A DNA stretch of 64,000 bases, taken from Prevotella melaninogenica (GTDB lineage: Bacteria; Bacteroidota; Bacteroidia; Bacteroidales; Bacteroidaceae). The stretch covers positions 682,001-746,000 of the forward strand of contig NZ_CP072359.1 in NCBI RefSeq assembly GCF_018128065.1, written 5' to 3'. Below the pieces are notes generated by a model that searched no databases, was not told the origin of the DNA, and saw only the letters and a list, made by a program, of their open reading frames with translations. Position numbers and translations under genes: made by a program. Shown here one piece after another: positions 8,492-19,238 of the stretch. Numbering within the stretch: the first letter of the stretch is position 1; every line of letters begins with the position of its first letter.

Positions 8492-8823
8492 GGCAAAAGA
8501 AAGCAAATAACATTATTCTATCATCAGGCATTCAAAGATGCAGGAAATAAAATGTATGCGAATAAACGGCTTTGTTTCGATAGCTACGGCAGTTCCTCAG
8601 AACAGCAAGTTTGCAGAGCCAAACTTAGAAACAAAGCGTGCAGGCATTCACAGAATGCAACGCAACAAGAAAGAAGTACGAGCAGGGCGGAGCGGACATT
8701 TCGAGAAATGCCATAGCTCATTAGGGTATTTTCTTCACGCTGCACTTCGTTATCGCTAAAAATACCCTCCTGAGCCAAGGGATTTCGCCCCCTTTGGATA
8801 CCCCTTAAAGCAATATTCATCTT
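8492..8823 (+). promoter_or_regulatory. Candidate origin of transfer (oriT) upstream of the relaxase
   Basis: A 332-base non-coding stretch directly before the relaxase gene. A perfect 10-bp inverted repeat, AGGGTATTTT (8723-8732) and AAAATACCCT (8759-8768), encloses a 26-nt loop with CTTCACGCTGCACTTCG. A further short dyad with runs of G and C follows at 8778-8795. An inverted repeat next to the relaxase gene is the standard layout of MobV-type oriT sites. The exact nick site cannot be named from sequence alone. Confidence 0.55.
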
Positions 8824-10035
8824 ATGGGCTACGCCGTATTACATATAGACAAGGCGAGAAGCAACGACTCGGGAAATACCGCTCATATAGCGCGGACATA
8901 TACCCCGAGTAACGTCGATCCTTCTCGCACGCACCTGAACAGGGAATTGGTGCAATTCCTCGCAAATGTAACCAACCGTAGCGATGCGATAGAGCATCGC
9001 ATCGCCACGGCCGATATCTACCGAAAGGTTGCAAAGAACCAAGTCAAAGCCTTGCGCTTTATTCTGTCAAGTTCACCAAAGGATATGGCTTGCATAGAGC
9101 AGGAAGGAGGCCTGTACGAGTGGTGTGATGAATCGATGGATTGGCTTCGCTCCACTTTCGGGGCGGACAACGTAGTCGCAGCGACACTCCACACCGACGA
9201 GGAGACTCCGCATATTCACGCCACAGTCGTCCCCATTGTCACGGGAGAAAGACGGAAAGCCAAGGAGGAAGCCGAAAATGGCAAGCGGAAGTATAAGACG
9301 AAGAAGAACAAAGTACGGCTTTGTGCCGATGATGTGCTTACGCCTAAGAAGCTGGAGCAGTATCAGACGGACTATGCCAAGCGGATGCAACGATTCGGAT
9401 TGGAACGGGGCGTACACGGCTCGGAAGCCAAGCACCGCACCACGATGGAGTATTACAAGGAAATACTCAAATCCATGAAAGAGAAGGAAGCTCAAAAGGC
9501 GGAACTCACAGCCAAGATAAAGGAGCTGGAAAGCAGGCAGGCAAGCTCCGAATGAAAGGCACGCTGTACTCCCTCTTTGGCAACTCCGAACTCGACAAGG
9601 CGGAGAAGCGTATTGCAGACTTGGAGCAGGAAGCCGAACGGCAACAGTATCTTTCGGAAAAGGAGAAAAACGAAATCCGAAAGGAAGTCGTTCTCTTGCA
9701 GGACACGGTCAAGGGAAGGGACAGAGCCATTGCCGAATTGAAAGAAACCGTGCAGGTTTATGAGGAAGAGCGGAATTGGATAAAACATTTCTTCAGTGGG
9801 TTCTATCAACTGCTGAACATTCGTCTGATGCTCCGAAAGATGGATTTCTCTGACGACAGAATAGCGGAGATGTATCGCACGGAGACTCCCCGCGAGGAAC
9901 GGCTAAAGCCTATTCGGGATTATACAAGAGAGAATTTACGGAAGAGGACAGTGAAATCCGTATCACCAAGGACGAGAAGAAGCGACCACTCCTAACTATC
10001 AATGGGATTCCCATAACTGATTGGTGTGAACTGAA
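8824..10035 (+). pseudogene. MobV-family relaxase (mobilisation protein), frameshifted twice and cut by an IS; 3' end at 12139-12185
   Basis: The N-terminal relaxase domain is intact in frame from 8824: MGYAVLHIDKARS, HLNREL at about 36-41, and the metal-binding HTDEETPHIHATVVPI at about 123-138. The C-terminal coiled-coil half continues in a second frame from about 9540 (KGTLYSLFGNSELDKAEKR) and a third frame from about 9905 (YSGLYKREFTEEDSEI, then PLLTINGIPITDWCEL). An ATGA overlap at 9552-9555 could allow the second piece to be translated separately. The third piece is interrupted by the IS at 10036. Removing the IS and one TGAA copy restores a frame that runs on through WNQLINRNRSQRL to TAA at 12183-12185. 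The domain in frame 1 alone might still nick oriT. Confidence 0.82.
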
Positions 10036-12138
10036 CCCAAGTTTAACCCCCACATTCGCCTATTTCTTGCAGTGACCGTACTTTCCTCGTTTTTCTTATG
10101 GGCTCTGTGTCCTACAAATTTTATTCTTTTTGTATGGTGAGTGTTTTAAGTTCAACTTATCGTATATCTGTTTTGCTTGCTTCGAAGGACTACTACATTG
10201 GCGCATCTCGATAGTTTCACCTAATGGATTCTTCCCTTTTGTTGTGACGAGCTTTTGGGTGCTCATACGTCGTACAATCTCGGTCCAGTAACAGGATTCT
10301 CCTTCTCGTTTTAATTGACAACGGATGGTGTTTACCACCCAATAGGCTAATAAACCGAAGAAGAGGTGTGCGTCGCTTCTCTCATCTTTCTGATGATAGA
10401 TAGGACGGAGGTTGAGATCATTCTTTAGTTGCCTGTTCGTGCATTCTATCTCACGAATGAGATTGTAGTATTCCCATGTCATGCGCTCATCAAGTGTCCT
10501 GACATTGCTGCGGAGGAAGTATACTCCGTGACCAGATTCCATTGCGGAGAGGTCTTTTATCTCCCAGTCTATGCGCAGCATCTGCTTGGGTTTCTTCTCA
10601 TCTTTTATGTAGCTTATCTGATAGAACTTCGCTATAGATGGGTACTTCTGTATGGCACGTTCTGTACGTTCAACAACCTTTTCATAGGTTTTCGTTCCAC
10701 CTTTCTTGGAGATTCCATCGTTTATTCTCTGCAGTTCCATCTCAAAACGCTCTCTCCAGACCCTGTTCATGGACGACTCTGTCATAGCTTTCGAAGGAGA
10801 TGTTATTTCGAGATAATAATCCTTGTCATCCTCTGTCTTAACCTCTTTCAGCGTTATCTTCTGCCGACGGGCATCCATTACCGTAACACTCCTATTATCA
10901 TCACTGAGCGTATAGTCCTTCATTTTCGTACGAGATACGCAGAGATAATTGTAACCTTTTCTTTTAATCAGCTCCAAGTTCTCTTCCGTGGCAACACCTG
11001 CATCCATGACAACGAGCGTATCCTTTGTCCGTGATGGCTTCCTCTTTGCCAGCGTGTCAATCATATCGGGCAGAGACTTGGGGTCTGCTGTATTACCCTC
11101 CAAGATAGAAGAATAACGTATAAAACCTTCTTTATTGATACATAGTGCAAGTACAAGTAGCTTACAGTCAGAGCGTTTTTCTTTTGACCGGCCGAACTTG
11201 GCCTTGTTGCTGTTACGCTTGCTGCCCTCGAAATAGAAGTTGGTTAAGTCGAAGAGCATCAACTTGTTGTCTATCTTAAAGAGGTCGTCAGTAACGTTGC
11301 ACAGATGACGCTCTAACTGTTCCTTTAGTTCATATAATTTGTCAGTGACTTTATACAGAGAATTGATTCCTGGTGTCCAGCCAGGAACTCCACTATAAAG
11401 TTCACCAGCAGCTGAGTTATCGCGCAAATAATAATAAGACGAACGTTCAGAAACTGCATATACTGTGCGAACTATCAATGCTGACAAAGCCGTGTGTATC
11501 GTATTCTCCGTCCAGCCATTTCTGCGCAGGAAACCCTCTAATTGCAGCTTGTCTATCGTCTGCTTGCAGAGCCACTCAGCACCGACATTCCTTGCGTCAG
11601 TATATTTTGCCGTCTCAAGGTCAACGTAGTTCTCATATTTTCTCAGCGACTTCTGCTCTTCCTTGTTAAACCTATCGATTCCACCTTCTTTCTCCATACG
11701 GCTCCACCATTCGTCAGCCTTTGCCTGTTCAATAGGAGTAAGTCCGTCAAGATGTTCCTTGAAAAGCGAGGGTGTACTTCTGTTTTTGAAGCGTTCGGTA
11801 AGTGCGTATGCAATTTTTCGAACCTGTACGGCAGTAAGTGAAGGTTCAAAACCGATGTTCAACAAAATTAGCGAATGTACATGACCCTGCACGTCACGAT
11901 ATGACTCCTTGATGCGATAATAAGGAGCCATGTCGCCTGTTGCAGGGTTGAATCGTGTCTGTACATTTGCGTGCATGAGTGCAAAGTAACAAAATAATTT
12001 TGATATGACGGTGTCCTACAAATCAGATTTTACACCTCGTTACAATACCCTATGCTTGATTATCAATCATTTATAAAATTGATACTACACAAAACATCCC
12101 GAATATTTATGAAAATATTTTTGCCAGTTAAACTTGGG
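10036..12138. mobile_element. Insertion sequence of the IS1634/IS4 superfamily, complete, inserted in the relaxase gene
   Basis: The element is 2103 bp. The left end CCCAAGTTTAAC (10036-10047) is the exact reverse complement of the right end GTTAAACTTGGG (12127-12138). TGAA flanks it on both sides (10032-10035 and 12139-12142), a 4-bp target duplication. Splicing out the IS plus one TGAA copy restores the relaxase reading frame, which supports these ends. It carries one transposase gene on the minus strand. Confidence 0.88.
10096..11976 (-). CDS. Transposase, IS1634/IS4-type (DDE)
   Basis: A 626-aa transposase that would excise and insert the surrounding element. The catalytic triad of DDE transposases is recognisable: the first Asp in LMLFDLTNFYFEG (about residue 243), the second in LVVMDAGVATEEN (about 324), and the Glu in the YNLIREIECTNRQLK segment (about 516), which corresponds to the YREK-type signature of the IS4 group. 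The N-terminal ~230 residues form the long insertion domain typical of IS1634 relatives. ATG 11976 is 162 bases inside the right end. No frameshift is seen, so it may be active. Confidence 0.9.
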   Translation of the reverse strand: MHANVQTRFNPATGDMAPYYRIKESYRDVQGHVHSLILLNIGFEPSLTAVQVRKIAYALTERFKNRSTPSLFKEHLDGLTPIEQAKADEWWSRMEKEGGIDRFNKEEQKSLRKYENYVDLETAKYTDARNVGAEWLCKQTIDKLQLEGFLRRNGWTENTIHTALSALIVRTVYAVSERSSYYYLRDNSAAGELYSGVPGWTPGINSLYKVTDKLYELKEQLERHLCNVTDDLFKIDNKLMLFDLTNFYFEGSKRNSNKAKFGRSKEKRSDCKLLVLALCINKEGFIRYSSILEGNTADPKSLPDMIDTLAKRKPSRTKDTLVVMDAGVATEENLELIKRKGYNYLCVSRTKMKDYTLSDDNRSVTVMDARRQKITLKEVKTEDDKDYYLEITSPSKAMTESSMNRVWRERFEMELQRINDGISKKGGTKTYEKVVERTERAIQKYPSIAKFYQISYIKDEKKPKQMLRIDWEIKDLSAMESGHGVYFLRSNVRTLDERMTWEYYNLIREIECTNRQLKNDLNLRPIYHQKDERSDAHLFFGLLAYWVVNTIRCQLKREGESCYWTEIVRRMSTQKLVTTKGKNPLGETIEMRQCSSPSKQAKQIYDKLNLKHSPYKKNKICRTQSP

Positions 12139-12185
12139 TGAAATGGAATCAGCTCATCAACCGTAACCGCTCTCAACGACTGTAA

Positions 12186-12566
12186 AACCGAAATACACTT
12201 TCTCTTTCATCGTAATATTTCAGCCTTGACAAAACTTTTAAGAAGAAAATCACGCAAGAACGCTCATTTTCACTCGCAAATGTGTACCTTTGCAAGTGAA
12301 AATGAGCGTTCTTTGGCTATTCAAAACAATGTGCCTCAAAGCACTCCGCTCATTTCCAAATCGTTACCTATTCATCTATCCTAAAACGGTAACACTCTAT
12401 TATCCAATGAGATAGTTCAGAGCCGAAAAATTCAATTGGGCGTCTTTTCAAAGCCAAAAGAGCATCAACTACTTTTAATCTTCTGAATTTTCTTTACATT
12501 GTTAGAATGCAAAGTAAGAAGAACAGATAAGGACAAGAATAATATGTCATACTTTATTTGTTATTG
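12186..12566. other. Probable right flank of the mobilisable element, with a long inverted repeat at 12257-12314
   Basis: No gene is visible. The region holds a near-perfect inverted repeat with 25-nt arms (12257-12281 and 12290-12314, one mismatch, 8-nt loop). The loop overlaps a TACCTTTG promoter-like box at 12286-12293. A copy of the dispersed GGGCATCTTTT-type repeat (about 12435-12475) follows, a family also found at 30.7 and 63.8 kb, so chromosome probably resumes before it. The attachment site should lie between the relaxase stop (12185) and that repeat. Confidence 0.5.
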
Positions 12567-12598
12567 TTGAATTATTTGAATAAAATTAGTTACCTTTG
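12567..12598 (+). promoter_or_regulatory. Promoter of the GH2 gene
   Basis: TTG (12567-12569) is followed 21 nt later by TACCTTTG (12591-12598). The predicted start near 12605 leaves a ~120-nt leader that contains a hairpin, CGGTGG (12651-12656) with CCACCG (12670-12675). Confidence 0.65.
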
Positions 12599-12727
12599 CG
12601 CTATAAGCAAGTTTAGTGTTTAACAAACACATATAAATCTTTTTATCTTACGGTGGGTTCTATGAATTACCACCGAAAGCAAATAGCCTCTTCAAGTCCT
12701 TGAAACAATTTATATCACTTATTGATT

Positions 12728-15396
12728 ATGAAAATAAAAATCAAACTATTACTATTGATGTTGTTCTGCTTTACAGTTGGAATAATAAAAGCTGATCATC
12801 AGCCGCAATTTTCTACTGCTGGATTCTACGAGTTACCTAATTCGGGCAGAACGGTCTATTCTATGAACCCTGCATGGAGGTTTTACAAAGGAAGTATTAC
12901 TGGTGCAGAAGCAATTAATTTTGATGATAGCAAATGGAAAGTTGTTTCATTTCCTCACGGATTAGAGTATCTACCAGCGGAAGCCAGTGGAAGCATCAAC
13001 TATCAAGGTGAGGCATGGTATCGTAAGCATTTCATCCCAAATAATAATTTGAAAGGACAAAAATTGTTTTTGCATTTTGAGGCTATCATGGGCAAAAGCA
13101 AAATCTATGTCAATGGAAAACTTTTAGCAGAACATTTCGGGGGTTATTTACCCATAGTAATAGATGTAACAGAGGCTATTCAGTGGAATAAAGAGAATGT
13201 TATCGCAGTATGGGCAGACAACAGCAATGACCCAACTTATCCTCTAGGAAAGCCACAGGAAATGCTTGATTTTTGTTATTTTGGTGGTATCTATCGTGAC
13301 TGCTGGCTCATTGCTCATCACAACGTCTATATCACAGACCCGAATTATGAACAAGAAAAGGCAGGTGGCGGATTATTTGTAGCTTACGATAAAGTTTCAG
13401 AGGCTTCAGCTAACATTCTGTTACAAACCCAAGTCCGCAATGATAGTCGTCAGAAATTCCAAGGTTTCATAGAATATGAATTACAACGCCCCGATGGACA
13501 ACGAGCTGCATTAATAAATACTAAATTACAAATACTCTCAGGTAAAGCCCTAACAACGAAAAACGAAGTAACACTTAAAAAGCCATGGCTGTGGAGTCCT
13601 GAACAACCCAATCTCTACAATCTCATAGTCCGTATTCGCAACAATAAAGGACAAGTGGTGGATGGCTACCGCCGCCGCATCGGCATACGTAGTATTGAAT
13701 TCAAGGGCAAGGATGGTTTTTGGCTTAATGGTAAACCCTATAATGCGCCGCTTATTGGTGCAAACCGCCATCAGGACTATGCCATTATTGGCAATGCTGT
13801 ATCAAATGGCTTGCACTGGCGAGATGCTAAAAGCTACGCGATGCAGGACTGAAGGTTATCCGCAATGCCCATTGCCCACAAGACCCAGCCTTTATGGATG
13901 CCTGTGATGAATTGGGACTATTCGTTATCGTGAACACACCCGGCTGGCAATTCTGGAACGATAATCCTATCTTTGCCGAGAGAGTTTACAATGACATTCG
14001 ACAGTTGGTTCGTCGTGACCGTAATCATCCTTGCGTTTGGCTTTGGGAACCCATTCTAAACGAGACTTGGTATCCTGCCGACTTTGCAAAAAGGACTTTA
14101 AATATTGTCAGTGAAGAATACCCTTACTCCTATTGCTATTCAGGCTGTGATAGCGAGGCTCGCGGACATGAGATATACCCTGTCCAATTCTGTCATCCAT
14201 CAAATACTGACAAAGAAGAAGCAAAAACAAATCTTGATCCAAAAGTGACATACTTTACACGTGAGTGGGGTGATAACGTTGATGATTGGAATTCTCATAA
14301 TTCCCCAAGTCGTGTAGCTCGCAACTGGGGGGAACATGCAATGCTTGTACAAGCACAGCATTATGCTGCTCCCAACTATCCTTATACCAGCTACGATGCG
14401 CTCTATCGTACGTCCAAACAACATATAGGAGGCTGTCTATGGCACTCGTTCGACCATCAGCGTGGTTATCATCCGGACCCCTTCTATGGAGGATTAATGG
14501 ATGCCTTCCGCCAACCAAAGTATTCTTACTATATGTTCAAAGCGCAACGCAGTGCAGCTGTTGAAGATAGATTGTTTGAAACAGGACCGATGGTTTATAT
14601 AGCGCATGAGATGACACCATTCTCACCTAAAGATGTCACCGTCTATTCTAACTGTGACGAAGTGAGACTCACCTATAATAAAGGTGGAAAAACATGGACT
14701 TACGTTCGTCCAAATGACAAAAAGGGTATGCCTTCACCTATTATTACTTTTAAGGATGTCTATGATTTCATGACAGATAAAAACATGTCAAGAAAGAATC
14801 AGCAGTCAGATGTTTTCTTACGTGCAGAAGGACTTATTAATGGAAAGGTTGTTGCAACAGATGAGGTTTATCCTGCACGCCGACCCGAGAAACTACTCCT
14901 ATGGCTTGATCATGAAAATCAAGACATAAAGGCTAATGGCTCTGACGTGGCTACTGTCATTGCTGCTGTTGCTGACAAAAACGGAAATATCAAGCGTCTA
15001 AACAATTATAATATCTATTTCCAAATAGAAGGAGAAGGACGTATCATTGGTGATGAAAGTATCGGTGCAAATCCTGCTTCAGTAAAATGGGGTACGGCAC
15101 CTGTACTCATCCAATCAACAACAAAGTCTGGAAAGATACGTATCATTGCAAGCATTTGGTGGAAAGGCTCACAAATGCCTACCAGTGCAGTACTGGACCT
15201 TGAAAGTAAACCTGCAGAACACCCTATGATTTACATGAAAAGTGAAGCTGCACTCATACCAAACCAGACTAATGAACACAGCAACAACGGCAAAAACACC
15301 ATCGACTTAGAGGCAGAGCTTCGTACTAAAAAAGAAAACGATAAAAAGCTTAAAGAAGTAGAACAACAGCAAACTGACTTTGGAGAAAGAAACTAA
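12728..15396 (+). pseudogene. Secreted glycoside hydrolase family 2 protein (beta-galactosidase-like), one-base frameshift
   Basis: The first piece (12728-13852) has a signal peptide (MKIKIKLLLLMLFCFTVG), the sugar-binding jelly-roll domain (WRFYKG, YQGEAWYRKHF, YVNGKLL, ADNSNDPTYP) and the Ig-like domain (PWLWSPEQPNLY). The second piece (to 15396) carries the TIM-barrel with the acid/base Glu in WEPILNETW, the likely nucleophile Glu in FTREWGD, and C-terminal beta domains. The frames join at about 13832-13840: adding one A to the AAAA run after GATGCT restores WRDAKKLRDAGLKVIRN. ATG 12728 is chosen over TTG 12722. If the indel is real the enzyme is dead; if it is a base-calling error, this is an ~890-aa exported glycosidase. 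Confidence 0.85.
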
Positions 15397-15450
15397 TCCA
15401 ATAATAAAAAGGTTTCATCTGATGGATTATTAGATTATTCATCTAAAGCA

Positions 15451-15482
15451 GAGGGTGTGTCAAGCTGATACATCCTCTTTTT
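15451..15482 (+). terminator. Rho-independent terminator of the GH2 gene
   Basis: Arms GAGGGTGTGTCA and TGATACATCCTC pair over 12 bp with two G-U pairs around an AGC loop, followed by TTTTT. It lies 55 bases after the GH2 stop. Confidence 0.75.
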
Positions 15483-15821
15483 AATTAACAGAACCCACCT
15501 TAACTTAATTTCCTGTCACTCCTGTCATTTGTAGTAGACACATAACTTGTTATATCACAGCAAGATATATGAAATGTTAAAAATGACAGCAAACTGAAAC
15601 AAAAATATTCTCAATTCACAATTCATAATTCATAATTCATAATTCATAATTGTGATTACCATTATTTACTGTGGTTTATCGCAACAAGCACCTCGTTAAC
15701 TCGTCTACAAAAACTTGTCAACTAAAAACAGGGTATCTCGGTAATCACGGAGGGTGGGTCAAAATGCAAATTAATAACTTGACAACTTTCAAACTATAAG
15801 TGTTTTTTCTTAAAGCAAAGA
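15483..15821. repeat. Intergenic region with a 7-bp tandem repeat and a GTNNACRA-type repeat
   Basis: Four copies of ATTCATA stand in tandem at 15621-15648, flanked by CACAATT and AATTGTG. At about 15688-15725 the minus strand reads GTTGACAAG, GTAGACGAG and GTTAACGAG in series, a member of the degenerate 8-nt repeat family found after several stop codons. It lies downstream of nqrF in the nqr orientation. No gene is seen. Confidence 0.6.
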
Positions 15822-15865
15822 AAAGACCATTTCTTTACTCAAAATCGAGTACAGAAATGGTCTTT
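15822..15865. terminator. Bidirectional terminator between GH2 and the nqr operon
   Basis: 19-nt arms (15822-15840 and 15847-15865) with one mismatch and the loop AAAATC. A T-tract follows on the plus strand and a T-rich stretch (CTTTTCTTTG) on the minus strand. It is placed about 80 bases after the nqrF stop. Confidence 0.8.
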
Positions 15866-15944
15866 TTTAATGAATTGTTTCAAACTGTAAGGTTATCAAA
15901 ATGGCATTTTCATTTTGACACACCCTCTAAGGAGGGGCTGATTA

Positions 15945-17213
15945 TTATCCGAAGTTATCATACATAATTGCATCCTGGTCAACACCGATGCTGTCAAGAT
16001 AATCAGTAACGGTCTTGATGAGCATTGGAGGTCCACAGAGGTAGTACTCACAATCCTCTGGTGCCTCGTGATCCTTTAGATACTCATCACGGATGCAGTT
16101 TACTGCAAAACCAGTGTAATACTTCACGCCAGCCTCATCAGCCTTAGGGTCTTGACGGTCGAGAGAGAGGTGGAAGTGGAAGTTAGGATATTCCTTCTCC
16201 AACTCCCAGAAATCCTCAAGGAAGAACGCCTCACTGAGTGAACGGGCACCATAGAAGAAGTGCATTTCACGGTCGCGAGTGTGGAGGGTCTTCGTCATGT
16301 GCATAATCTGTGCACGCAAAGGAGCCATACCAGCACCACCACCAATCCAAATCATCTCCTTACCAGAAGTGAAGTTTGGATGGAAGTCACCATAAGGTCC
16401 ACTCATCATCACCTTATCGCCCTCTTTGAGAGAGAAGATATAAGTAGAACCTATACCAGTTGGTACGTTCTGGAAACCAACCTGCGGACGTGGCAAGAAT
16501 GGAGGTGTTGCAATACGAACAGTCAGTGTGATGATATCACCCTCAGCTGGATAGTTCGCCATAGAGTAAGCACGAACAGTTGGCTCTGGGTTCTTTCCCT
16601 TCAAAGAAAGAAGGTTAAACTGCTTCCAAGGTCCGAGGTATTCCTCGCCAATATCGTTCTTATCGAAATCCTTGTCATAGTCGATGCAGTCGTAAGCTGG
16701 AATAGAAATCTGTGCATAAGAACCCGGAACGAAGTCCATGTGCTCACCCGGAGGTAAGGCAACCTTGAACTCTTTGATAAAGCTTGATACGTTCTTGTTA
16801 GAGATAACAGTACACTCCCACTCCTTAACGCCCATAACAGACTCAGGAACCTTGAGTGACATATCACCCTTTACCTTACACTGACATCCCAAACGCCAAT
16901 GGTCTTTGACATCCTTACGGCTGAAGTGAGGACGCTCAGAGTCGAGAATCTCACCGCCACCTTCTACTACCTGCAGCTTACACTGGCCACAGCTGCCCTT
17001 ACCACCACAAGCAGAAGGGAGGAACACCCCGTTCTCGTTCAGTGTAGACAATACTGAGCTACCCTGATCAACGGTCATCTCCTTGTCACCGTTAATTGTT
17101 ATCTTTACCTTTCCGCTTGGGCTGAGATACTTCTTAGACACAAGCAGGAGAATCACCAACACAAGGATGGTGATAAGGAATACCACAATACTTATTGTTA
17201 TGAATTGTCCCAT
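15945..17213 (-). CDS. nqrF: Na+-translocating NADH:quinone reductase subunit F
   Basis: A 422-aa subunit that accepts electrons from NADH and passes them through FAD and a 2Fe-2S centre into the sodium-pumping complex. One N-terminal membrane helix (about residues 4-28) anchors it. The ferredoxin domain has [10 protein letters not shown] (about 70-79) plus the fourth Cys in LGCQCKV. The FAD site RAYSMAN lies at about 216-222, and the NAD-binding [13 protein letters not shown] at about 290-302. The C-terminal CGPPMLI and aromatic end are as expected. It is the last gene of the nqrABCDEF operon, 7 bases after nqrE. Confidence 0.97.
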   Translation of the reverse strand: MGQFITISIVVFLITILVLVILLLVSKKYLSPSGKVKITINGDKEMTVDQGSSVLSTLNENGVFLPSACGGKGSCGQCKLQVVEGGGEILDSERPHFSRKDVKDHWRLGCQCKVKGDMSLKVPESVMGVKEWECTVISNKNVSSFIKEFKVALPPGEHMDFVPGSYAQISIPAYDCIDYDKDFDKNDIGEEYLGPWKQFNLLSLKGKNPEPTVRAYSMANYPAEGDIITLTVRIATPPFLPRPQVGFQNVPTGIGSTYIFSLKEGDKVMMSGPYGDFHPNFTSGKEMIWIGGGAGMAPLRAQIMHMTKTLHTRDREMHFFYGARSLSEAFFLEDFWELEKEYPNFHFHLSLDRQDPKADEAGVKYYTGFAVNCIRDEYLKDHEAPEDCEYYLCGPPMLIKTVTDYLDSIGVDQDAIMYDNFG

Positions 17214-17220
17214 TGTTTAC

Positions 17221-17847
17221 TTAGATTTTAAGACCTGAGAAGCACATCATTGCCATTGCCATCAGTCCTACTGTAATAAATGTGATGCCAAGACCCTGCA
17301 AAGGCTTTGGTACATCAGAATATTCCATCTTCTCACGAATAGCACCCATTGCCACGATAGCCAATGTCCAGCCAAGACCAGAACCTGTACCATAGACAAG
17401 TGCATCCCATACACTACCGATATACTGTGTGCTTGCTGGGTCAAGACCAATACGCTGCTGCATAAAGAGTGATGCACCCATGATTGCACAGTTAACGGCA
17501 ATCAGTGGAAGGAAGATACCCAACGCACCGTAAAGTGAAGGTGAAAACTTCTCAACTGCCATCTCCACAATCTGTACGATACCAGCAATGACAGCAATAA
17601 AGAGGATAAAACTAAGATAGGTAAGGTCTACTCCCTCTGCCAGACAGTCAGGTCCGAGAACCTTTGTCAGCAAGAGATAGTTGACTGGTGTAGTAACAAG
17701 TAACACGAATGTTACAGCCACACCAAGTCCCAATGACGTCTTCACGCTCTTTGAAACAGCAAGGTATGAACACATACCGAGGAAGAACGCAAATATCATA
17801 TTGTCCACAAAGATGGACCGGAAGAATAAACTAATAAGATGTTCCAT
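17221..17847 (-). CDS. nqrE: Na+-translocating NADH:quinone reductase subunit E
   Basis: A 208-aa integral membrane subunit with about six hydrophobic helices. The start [17 protein letters not shown] and the segments [13 protein letters not shown] and [11 protein letters not shown] carry the conserved Cys residues that bind the intramembrane iron centre shared with NqrD. It lies between nqrD and nqrF with 2- and 7-base gaps, so it is co-translated with them. Homologous to NqrD and to RnfA, but its position in a full nqr set fixes the assignment. Confidence 0.97.
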   Translation of the reverse strand: MEHLISLFFRSIFVDNMIFAFFLGMCSYLAVSKSVKTSLGLGVAVTFVLLVTTPVNYLLLTKVLGPDCLAEGVDLTYLSFILFIAVIAGIVQIVEMAVEKFSPSLYGALGIFLPLIAVNCAIMGASLFMQQRIGLDPASTQYIGSVWDALVYGTGSGLGWTLAIVAMGAIREKMEYSDVPKPLQGLGITFITVGLMAMAMMCFSGLKI

Positions 17848-17849
17848 AA

Positions 17850-18479
17850 TTACTTCTTGTCTTCTTTATAGAAATATGCACGATGAATCCAAATAACACA
17901 ACCAAGGAGGATGAGTGCCATTGCTGGCATTGACATCATTCCGTTATCCATATAACCAGCATCATAGAAGCTCTGTGGGATAATCTTAAAGCCAAGCAAT
18001 GAGCCACGACCGAAGAATTCACGAACAGCACCTACGATAACAAGAATCAGCGCATAACCGAGTCCGTTACCAATACCATCAAGGAAACTTGGCCAAGGCT
18101 TGTTGGTCATAGCGAAAGCCTCAAGACGTCCCATAAGGATACAATTGGTAATAATCAGTCCGACATAGACAGAAAGCTCTACACTCACATCGTAAGCTAC
18201 GGCCTTAAGCACCTGACTAACAACAGTTACCAAAGCTGCCACAACGACCAACTGCACGATAATACGAATACGGTTAGGAATGGTGTTGCGGATAAGTGAG
18301 ATAATAACATTAGAGAATGCCGTAATAATAGTAACGGCAAGTCCCATAACAATCGCCGGCTTCAGCTGTGAAGTTACGGCAAGGGCAGAACAGATACCAA
18401 GGACCTGAACCAAAATTGGGTTGTCCAGGTTCAGTGGATTACTGAACACCTCTCTATTTTGTTTTGAGAATAAATCCAT
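17850..18479 (-). CDS. nqrD: Na+-translocating NADH:quinone reductase subunit D
   Basis: A 209-aa membrane subunit paired with NqrE. It has about six transmembrane helices. The motifs [18 protein letters not shown] and [17 protein letters not shown] hold the paired Cys of the membrane iron centre. A C-terminal helix ends in a short basic tail. It is homologous to RnfE; the neighbouring nqrA, nqrB and nqrF identify it as NqrD. The gene follows nqrC by 28 bases and abuts nqrE. Confidence 0.97.
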   Translation of the reverse strand: MDLFSKQNREVFSNPLNLDNPILVQVLGICSALAVTSQLKPAIVMGLAVTIITAFSNVIISLIRNTIPNRIRIIVQLVVVAALVTVVSQVLKAVAYDVSVELSVYVGLIITNCILMGRLEAFAMTNKPWPSFLDGIGNGLGYALILVIVGAVREFFGRGSLLGFKIIPQSFYDAGYMDNGMMSMPAMALILLGCVIWIHRAYFYKEDKK

Positions 18480-18507
18480 ATTCTTATTGTTCTAAAAGAT
18501 TAGAATG

Positions 18508-19221
18508 TTATTTGCTGTTCAGAAATTTAACGTAAGGTTGAAGTCCACCCTTCTTTGTCTGAAGCATCTCTGTCACACCATTACTGGTAAGCGTAGCACC
18601 TGTTACGGCATCTACCTGCGTAGATGGGTCTTTGATCTTCTTTTCAACAGCAAGTGCTATATTCTGAGTATCGTTTCCACTAAAGAGATGCTTACCCTTG
18701 AACAAATCCTGCCATGCCTTGTTGTCTTTGATTTCAGCACCGAGACCAGCTGTCTCACTCTCGTGGTTGAAGTAAGCACCGAAGACCGTTCGCTTATCAC
18801 CATTGATAGCGATGAAACCGTTGATAGGACCCCAAAGACCGTTACCATAAACAGGGATAACATACTTATCCTGACCATCTACCTTGCAACGGAACAATGC
18901 GAGTTTGCCTTCCTTGGCATCCTTACTATTCAACTTAAAGCCAGCATCAACACCACCTTGCTTTCCAGCCTCAACAACCTTACCGTCAGCATTGATGATA
19001 TCATCTGCCACGATAATCTTCTTCCAAAGTTTAAGTGCCTCCTCATTGCTCATATCACGATTCTGATTGAGCGCAAAGAGAATCTGCTTCTGCTGATCAA
19101 GCTGTACATTAGCATCCTGCATTGGCTTCAATGCTTTGAACACGAATGCAAGCAAAAAGGCTACTATCAGCACGAGGATGGCAGAATAGATAATTGTATA
19201 AGAATTACTATTTGTTTTCAT
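18508..19221 (-). CDS. nqrC: Na+-translocating NADH:quinone reductase subunit C
   Basis: A 237-aa subunit with an N-terminal membrane anchor (about residues 8-30) and a periplasmic FMN-binding domain. The flavinylation signature reads DAVTGATLTSNGV near residues 200-212, whose second Thr would carry covalent FMN attached by an ApbE-type transferase. No apbE gene is present in the window. It follows nqrB by 17 bases in the operon. Confidence 0.96.
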   Translation of the reverse strand: MKTNSNSYTIIYSAILVLIVAFLLAFVFKALKPMQDANVQLDQQKQILFALNQNRDMSNEEALKLWKKIIVADDIINADGKVVEAGKQGGVDAGFKLNSKDAKEGKLALFRCKVDGQDKYVIPVYGNGLWGPINGFIAINGDKRTVFGAYFNHESETAGLGAEIKDNKAWQDLFKGKHLFSGNDTQNIALAVEKKIKDPSTQVDAVTGATLTSNGVTEMLQTKKGGLQPYVKFLNSK

Positions 19222-19238
19222 TTCTTCGTCCTCCTTAT

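Noticed and set aside
8538..8759. 73-codon frame before the relaxase (possible MobC)
   Set aside because: Composition is unlike a MobC HTH protein and it covers the candidate oriT dyad; more likely non-coding.
9552..9995. Separate coiled-coil gene after the relaxase
   Set aside because: Its sequence is the expected continuation of the MobV protein in another frame, so a frameshift explains it better, though the ATGA overlap leaves coupled translation possible.
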